Source: Polyporus tsugae (Eukaryota; Basidiomycota; Agaricomycetes; Polyporales; Polyporaceae). Taken from it: 64,000 nucleotides of DNA. Shown piece after piece: positions 58,931 through 64,000 of the stretch (positions are counted from its first letter, which is position 1; each line of letters begins with the position of its first letter). The stretch spans positions 1,612,001 to 1,676,000 of the forward strand of contig JAHRBS010000007.1 of NCBI GenBank assembly GCA_024305745.1, read 5' to 3'. Made by a program: the position numbers and the translations under genes. Below the pieces are notes generated by a model, which saw nothing but the letters and a program-made list of their open reading frames with translations, was not told the DNA's origin and searched no databases.

Positions 58931-60771
58931 ATGGCCACTCTTCCCATCTTTGTCTTCACAGGATCGCCGTCTCCTGGAAAGTATGGCCCGCGCACCGGTA
59001 GAATTCACATAGATCGTGAAGATGGAACACCCATTATCCATACCGACACTCCAGCGTTGCTAACCGCCACATCGCGCGGTGTCGTGCCGCACCTCTCGCG
59101 GGACAATGTCCATCTCACTCAAGCCATACGGTACCTGCAGCTCCCCTTCGAGTCATTGTACGAGTTCTCGCGTTCATAACCGTTGTGTGATCCACCCATC
59201 CTCACCGTCGAGTTCCACCTCCTCAGCTTAGATCGGAACCCTCCAGTGCTTACTCTCGCTGGTGGGACACATCCCCTACACACCTTTCTAGGATTCAACC
59301 CAGATGACCACGTCGTAATCCTCACCCTGCGCGATCCATCGGATGGCCGCAAAATGCCACCAAACGGAAATGACTTTGTGTCTGCGCAATGCACACGCGG
59401 AGTGCGGAAGGTTCGTGCTTCAGGACCACCCACACTCTAAGTCGTGTTCAACGCCATCCGACCGCTCCTCCCCAGGTCAACCTTCCTGCGTGGAAGAACT
59501 ACGTCGCCCAATGCAAACCTGACCTTGTCGTCGCGCTCTCGGACACCCCCTTCACACCAGCACCGCATTCCCAGAAACGGCTCACGAAGAGCATAGAACG
59601 CTCAATAGCATGGCTCGCGGACTTCCTCAGAGTGCCCCCCGGGGGTACCGACCCGACCCGACCGCGCAATGTTCTGGTCCACCTTGCAGGTGGCATAGAA
59701 ACGAGTGCCCGTTCAGAATTTGCCGACCGGCTGTCGGAGCCCATCGAGCAGAAGGACGCACCAGGACTCTCCCCACCACTGAACACGCTCGACGACGGAG
59801 TCGCGGGATACGTCTTCGACCTCCTGCCCCTCCACACCGCACTCGCAGTCGAGGAATCGCGGACCAAAGGCCCCCCACCTTCTGACGATGAGTTTCTCCA
59901 TGCGAGCGACCACCAACGGTCCTCCCCAAAGACGTCAAGAGCGCTCGCAGAGCTCTTCCGCACTTCTCTAGATACCCTCCCAGCCAACAAGCCGCGCATC
60001 GTCAACTCCCCAGTGTCCCCTCACGAAATCCTCAGACTAGTCCGAGACGTCGGCGTCGACCTCGTCGACGGCTTCTGGGCGCAACGCGCCGCGGACATCG
60101 GGATCGCCCTCGACTTCCGCTTCCCCGCGCCCCATCCCCTCACCTCCGAATCCTCAGCGGAGGGCGTCCCGCTCCCCCTCACACGCAAGAACGGCAAGCT
60201 CGACCTGGGACACAACCTTTTCGACGCGCTCTACCGGTACGACCACGTCCGCCTCGCCTCGTCCTTCCTCGACAGCAAGTCCGCAGAGCAAGCGCAGCTT
60301 ACCCTGGACTCCGACTCGGCCTCAGCCTCCCCGCCCATGCCAGTGTGTCGCTGCCACGCGTGTTCCCCGCGCTCGCCCGCCTCGCGCATGGTCCACAGCG
60401 CGGTCGATGCCCACGCGTGGGCGGACCTGCCGCCGTCCGCGCTCCAGCCGCCGTTCGTGCGCTCATACGTGCACCACCTCCTGCACACGCACGAGATGTC
60501 AGCGCACTCGCTGCTCGCGATGCACAACCTCACCGTCTTCGCCGGCTTTTTCTCCGGCATCCGCGAGGTCCTAGCGCGCGGGGAGTCGGGAAGGGACGAG
60601 TTTGAGAGGGAGGTGGAGAGGTTCGAGGAGACGTACGACGAGGAGATGGCGCTGTGGGACGAGGCGGAGAGGATGTGGCTCGGGGTCGAGCATGCGCGGG
60701 GCAAGGGCAGGCTCACGCGGGAGAAGGAGAAGCAGGCCGTGTCGACGATAGGGACTGCGGTAGACTTGTGA
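58931..60771 (+). CDS. QTRT2: Queuine tRNA-ribosyltransferase accessory subunit 2
   Basis: With the catalytic subunit QTRT1, it inserts salvaged queuine at the tRNA wobble position; the dimer is often at mitochondria. The start MATLPIFVFTGSPSPGKYGP leads to TSRGVVPHLSRDN. An intron joins LPFES to FLDRNPPVLTLAGGTHPLHT, and a second joins GVRK to VNLPAWKNYVAQCKPDLVVA. Conserved blocks are ALSDTPFTPAPHSQKRL, SPHEILRLVRDVGVDLVDGF and LFDALYRYDHVRLASSF. The zinc site is PVCRCHACS followed by SYVHHLLHTHEMSAHSLLAM, giving the CxCxxC...H pattern of the transglycosylase family. The stop is at 60769-60771. The DPIT nucleophile motif of the catalytic subunit is not evident, so QTRT2 rather than QTRT1. 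Confidence 0.85.
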
Positions 60772-60934
60772 GCTCGACCTACCTATGCGCTTATCTAGGG
60801 CTTCCCGTGGGGTCACATTCATATAGGAAGTTGCGCTTTTATATTCGGATACTAGCAACATATTCCCCAAGACAGTAATGTATGACAACTCTAGATGCAA
60901 GAACTCTAGATCCGAAGCACTGTTCTTCGCAACT

Positions 60935-62351
60935 CTACTTGGGCGCTGCGATCGCTTTGCGAGACTGCTTTTGTGCATCGTCGAACCGGCGGACGATGAC
61001 CTCGCACCTGGTCGACTTGCAGATATGTTTTGAATTTACCTTGACGGCGTCCGAGAAAAGCGTCAGCCCGGCCGCCCTCTCAACAGCCTCGACCGGGACC
61101 ACGAAACTTTCCAGCTTCGCGTCGTCCGGGATGACAGCATTTGGGAGCACGAACGCGCCAGTCGAGATTTCCGGGACGTCAGGGTTCCGAGGTGAGGAGG
61201 GCTTCGAGGTGAGGACCACCTTCGCGAAGTGGGTTGGCACTGCGACATTGGGTGGAGTACCGATGACTTCGTGGGTCTAATCCGACATTCATGAGCAAAG
61301 CCTGAGGAACCTCCGAGTAGAGAAACACCTACCACACGCCATTTGCCATCAGGTTCCAGCTTTGGCAGGTATAATGGGATGGTGAACACGTAGACATCGG
61401 CAAAGCTGCCTGTTAGTCGCCTGCACCAGTCCTCCAAATATGCCCAGTCTGCCGAAGGATATCAGGGAGAGCGTCCAGGAGTTTAGGGCGAAAGGTGGGA
61501 CTACGTACAGTGCCGGTTGAACCCGTCACCCACTTGCGGGGCGATGTTGGTGAGCAAGAACGTTTCATCCATGTCAGCCTACGAAATCGGCGAAGGAAAT
61601 GCTAAGTCACGTATGAGATGGCAGGGTTAAAAGAAACTGACTTGCGAGCCCTTCGCATCTGCAGCAGGAACCCTAAGAGCACAGATAAATTCTAACTCGG
61701 TCATCGATAGCCAATGTACTCACATGTGTCCGCGGTCGTATCCACTGCGGAAGTAGTCCTGGAGCTTGGCGCGGAACATGGCAGGTATTGAGCCATCCTC
61801 CTTGAATTGGGAGTTTGCACGGTCGCCACCTGCACCCTCCGGCTTAGCCTGGAGTGGTGACTTTCCAAGGGATGCAAGAGTTAAGTGCTCTGCTGTCTAG
61901 TGCGGTCCACGGTTTTCAACACGCTGGTTCCAGGGCGCAACGCAACTTAGAAAGCGAAAGACATACCCAGGTGGGATGGCGCAGACGACGGTCATAGGCA
62001 GCGATATACGCTCGTCGAACCAGCAGGTCAGACACAGGACCTATGTGAAAGACCACAAAGCGCATAAATACTCCGACACGCACAACAGAAGTTGAACATA
62101 CCTGGATGCCCGTACTTCAGAACGGCGTGGTCGACCTCCGTAACCATACCAGGCGGAGGCTTCATAACAACACCGCTAGCATGGCCTCCTCTGACATCTA
62201 GCACGGGTAATTGCGTAGGGACTCCTTGTGTTGGAACCGGGGGGTGAATTGTCGTAGCCTCCCTCCTGCGAGCAACTGCGGTGGCAACGCCTCCACCGAC
62301 GATTGCGCCAACGGCGAAGACTGCTGCGTGGACGATGGCGCCGCTGGGCAT
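60935..62351 (-). CDS. NUC1: Mitochondrial DNA/RNA endonuclease NUC1 (EndoG family)
   Basis: A beta-beta-alpha-metal nuclease of the mitochondrial intermembrane space, involved in nucleic-acid degradation and cell death. The start MPSGAIVHAAVFAVGAIVGG gives a membrane-anchoring or targeting segment, then VMKYGHP-like VDHAVLKYGHP, and over introns VRRAYIAAYDRRLRHPTW. AEHLTLASLGKSPL and MFRAKLQDYFRSGYDRGHMV follow, with the catalytic His of the DRGH motif. Then PAADAKGSQADMDETFLLTN, and YWAYLEDWCRRLTGSFADVY. The C-terminal part has KWRVTHEVIGTPPNVAVPTH and ends QKQSRKAIAAPK at 60935. About six introns. The family DRGHM and the N-x-x-x-Q-x-x-x-F/N-W-type metal region (NIAPQVGDGFNRHYW) are present. 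Confidence 0.9.
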
Positions 62352-63279
62352 CCTGGGTGCCAGTTTGTAGAACAGATGAAGGCGTGCTACCGGAGAAGAA
62401 GAGAGGGCACAACCAGAGGATGACTGGCGAGGACACTAGTACTGGCAGTCAGCTGCAGCTGCTTGCCTCAATGGCTGCAGCTCTGGCTGGTCGCGTCAAC
62501 GCGTCGCGGATTCCCGGCCCGGGTGAATCGCTAGCAGCTAGTCTTGCTCACTTGGCGCCCCTCCTCCAGATTTTTGAATGCGTCTAAGTACGTGCGCAGC
62601 CTTGGTCGTCGAAACACTCTTCAGGCACAAATCAATATCCCGCGCGTTACAGCAAAACTCCATGCTACCATGAACAATAATGCTTCATCCATCCAATATA
62701 TACACCGTCGCACTGACTCTAACTATGCGATATCGATTCAATCATACAACCAAGAGTTACTGGGAGGAGGATGGAGAGGCGAAGGGGAAACAAGCCAAGG
62801 AGAAGAAGAATGGAATAAAGCATGAATGCGCATGAGCAGGACGACTATGATATATTGGATCGATGAGGGTAAGTACCTAGCATGCAAGAAGGGGTTGGAA
62901 TCCGAGAGACAGGAGATATGTGGCTTTCATCATCATAACACAACGGAGGAGGAGAGGGATGGCCCGCCTGGTCCCGTGCACCGCAGGGACCGCCAGCCGG
63001 ATTAATGGAAAACACGCCCGGAAGATACTTGGCCACATAGGCAAGTGGTTGGCTGATTGAGGAACGAGGTCCTCGATGGATGGAATGAGGGAGGAGGACA
63101 GGACCGCAGTCGTAACCGAAAACAAAAAGCGTCGCAGGATTGGAAGGTAGCAGAAGACCACAGGGTGAAGTGATATAGAACGAGGGTGTCGAGTCTGTTC
63201 CGAACGGCTCAAGATTACCTCACTACACGCCCAGGCCATCGGTCGCGATCTTACCGCATCCTCGCACAATTGTTGCCCT
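62352..63279. other. Region upstream of NUC1 and 3' of the R3H gene
   Basis: About 930 bases between two minus-strand genes. It must contain the NUC1 promoter. A hydrophobic minus-strand frame at 62877-63419 overlaps the R3H gene in another frame and is not supported. Tandem CAGCTGCAGCTGCTTG-like bases near 62450 are short. No RNA gene was recognised. Confidence 0.45.
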
Positions 63280-64000
63280 CTAGATCTCCAGGGGTTCGTG
63301 AGAGCGCGCCTCGAACCCGCGGTTGGTCTGACTCTCCCGGCGCTCGCGTCGCGACTCAAAGCCACCAACACCAGGCCCACGAGGGTGACGTACAACACCC
63401 GTCGGGCTGTCCATGCCACCGCTGTTCATGCCTGATACGCTAGCGGGAAGCGTCGGCACCGGAGGAATGCCATTGCTTCCAAACCCATTGTTCCCGAACA
63501 GCGCCGCGAAACCAGGCGAACGACGCGACGGGGAAGCAATGGTCGCGTAGCCTTCACGAATATTGCCGTTGGAGGAGCGCGTGGTGAGTCGCGGGGTGGC
63601 CTGCTGAAGACTCTTCATGTCAGGCATAGACTTCTTGACACGAAGGGACTGTGCAGCCATCGGAGATGTCGCCCCCAAGTAGGACGCAGGTGCGCGCGAA
63701 AGTGTCTGCCGCCCCATCTGTTGATAATGGCTCAGTATCTGGTTAGCAACACTGTCACTCATCGCCACGTACGGGGTTGGGATCGATGCGGGTCACAACA
63801 GCATAACGTTCATCGCCTTCACCAACGGAGTAGTGGTAGACACCGAGTTTCTGCGCCACTAGGTGGACCACACGCCGCTGCTTTGGGGATAAGGTTCGGG
63901 AGAACGCGAGCTCGTCGCGCATGGGATCGTCCTTAAAGAGGAGGATGCGCGAGTAAATCTCAAGAGTCGATGGATCATTGAGATCGAGCTCGGTAGAGGA
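63280..64000 (-). CDS. R3H-domain protein, C-terminal part, gene runs off the edge
   Basis: Only the 3' part is present. The R3H domain, which binds single-stranded nucleic acid, reads DPMRDELAFSRTLSPKQRRV and VHLVAQKLGVYHYSVGEGDE followed by RYAVVTRIDPN. The R-x-x-x-H of the name is seen in KQRRVVHLVAQK. After it comes a long low-complexity tail: ILSHYQQMGRQTLSRAPASY, KSMPDMKSLQQATPRLTTRS and NGFGSNGIPPVPTLPASVSG. It ends RSHEPLEI at 63280. An intron of only 34 bases (63739-63772, GTACGT...CTAACCAG) joins the domain to the tail. The layout R3H plus disordered tail resembles fungal Rbs1/encore-type RNA-binding proteins. The true N-terminus and full domain set are outside the window. Confidence 0.75.

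Noticed and set aside
62877..63419. 180-residue frame with hydrophobic start, looks like a secreted protein
   Set aside because: Its 5' third overlaps the R3H gene tail in another frame on the same strand, and the rest has no family resemblance.
1..64000. Transposable elements or viral insertions
   Set aside because: No reverse transcriptase, transposase, integrase or helitron motif was noticed in any frame, and no long terminal repeats were seen.

Overview
The window is nuclear DNA of a filamentous basidiomycete, most likely a wood-decay agaricomycete such as a polypore. This rests on genes broken by many short GT-AG introns (mostly about 50-70 bases), roughly 55% GC coding sequence, a multicopper laccase, a fungal seven-helix DUF6533-type membrane protein, and fungal-style CCR4-NOT, HOOK and NUC1 genes. 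There are no operons, no rRNA or tRNA gene and no recognisable transposon. The species cannot be named from the sequence alone.

Left part (1-22 kb). The window opens inside a PGM2-type phosphoglucomutase/phosphoribomutase gene (+). An MCM-binding protein (MCMBP, -), a diverged casein-kinase-1-like pseudokinase (+), a laccase (-) and a chorismate-lyase-fold (DUF98-like) protein (-) follow. Then come the complete scaffold gene of the CCR4-NOT deadenylase, NOT1 (+), an S9-type serine peptidase (-) and a GH88/GH105-type six-hairpin glycosidase (+) whose reading frame is broken at a run of seven T.

Middle (23-48 kb). A DUF6533 membrane protein (-) and an MFS sugar transporter (+) are divergent. 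Two paralogous CDC50/LEM3 flippase subunits (+) flank a region with an unusual five-unit tandem repeat and a secreted GH89 alpha-N-acetylglucosaminidase (+). Next are an F-box protein (+), a HOOK-type dynein adaptor (-), an RNA 3'-phosphate cyclase (+), a GPI-anchored GH13 enzyme that resembles cell-wall alpha-glucanotransferases (-) and the small ribosome-associated protein TMA7 (+).

Right part (48-64 kb). A small proline-rich hypothetical protein (-), the cell-cycle ubiquitin-conjugating enzyme UBE2C/UBC11 (-), a very large DUF3684 protein joining a sacsin/HSP90-like ATPase to a C-terminal HExxH segment (-), the queuine tRNA-ribosyltransferase subunit QTRT2 (+), a mitochondrial NUC1/EndoG nuclease (-) and the 3' part of an R3H-domain gene (-) run to the edge.

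Most genes are housekeeping and functionally independent. Three things stand out: the CDC50-repeat-GH89-CDC50 block, whose repeat units each look like a 30-31 base exon between a 3' and a 5' splice site and end in a hairpin; the two lost active-site histidines in the GH13 protein; and an identical 11-base motif containing ACGCGT upstream of the two cell-cycle genes MCMBP and UBE2C. Exon boundaries were read by eye; coordinates given as spans include introns.
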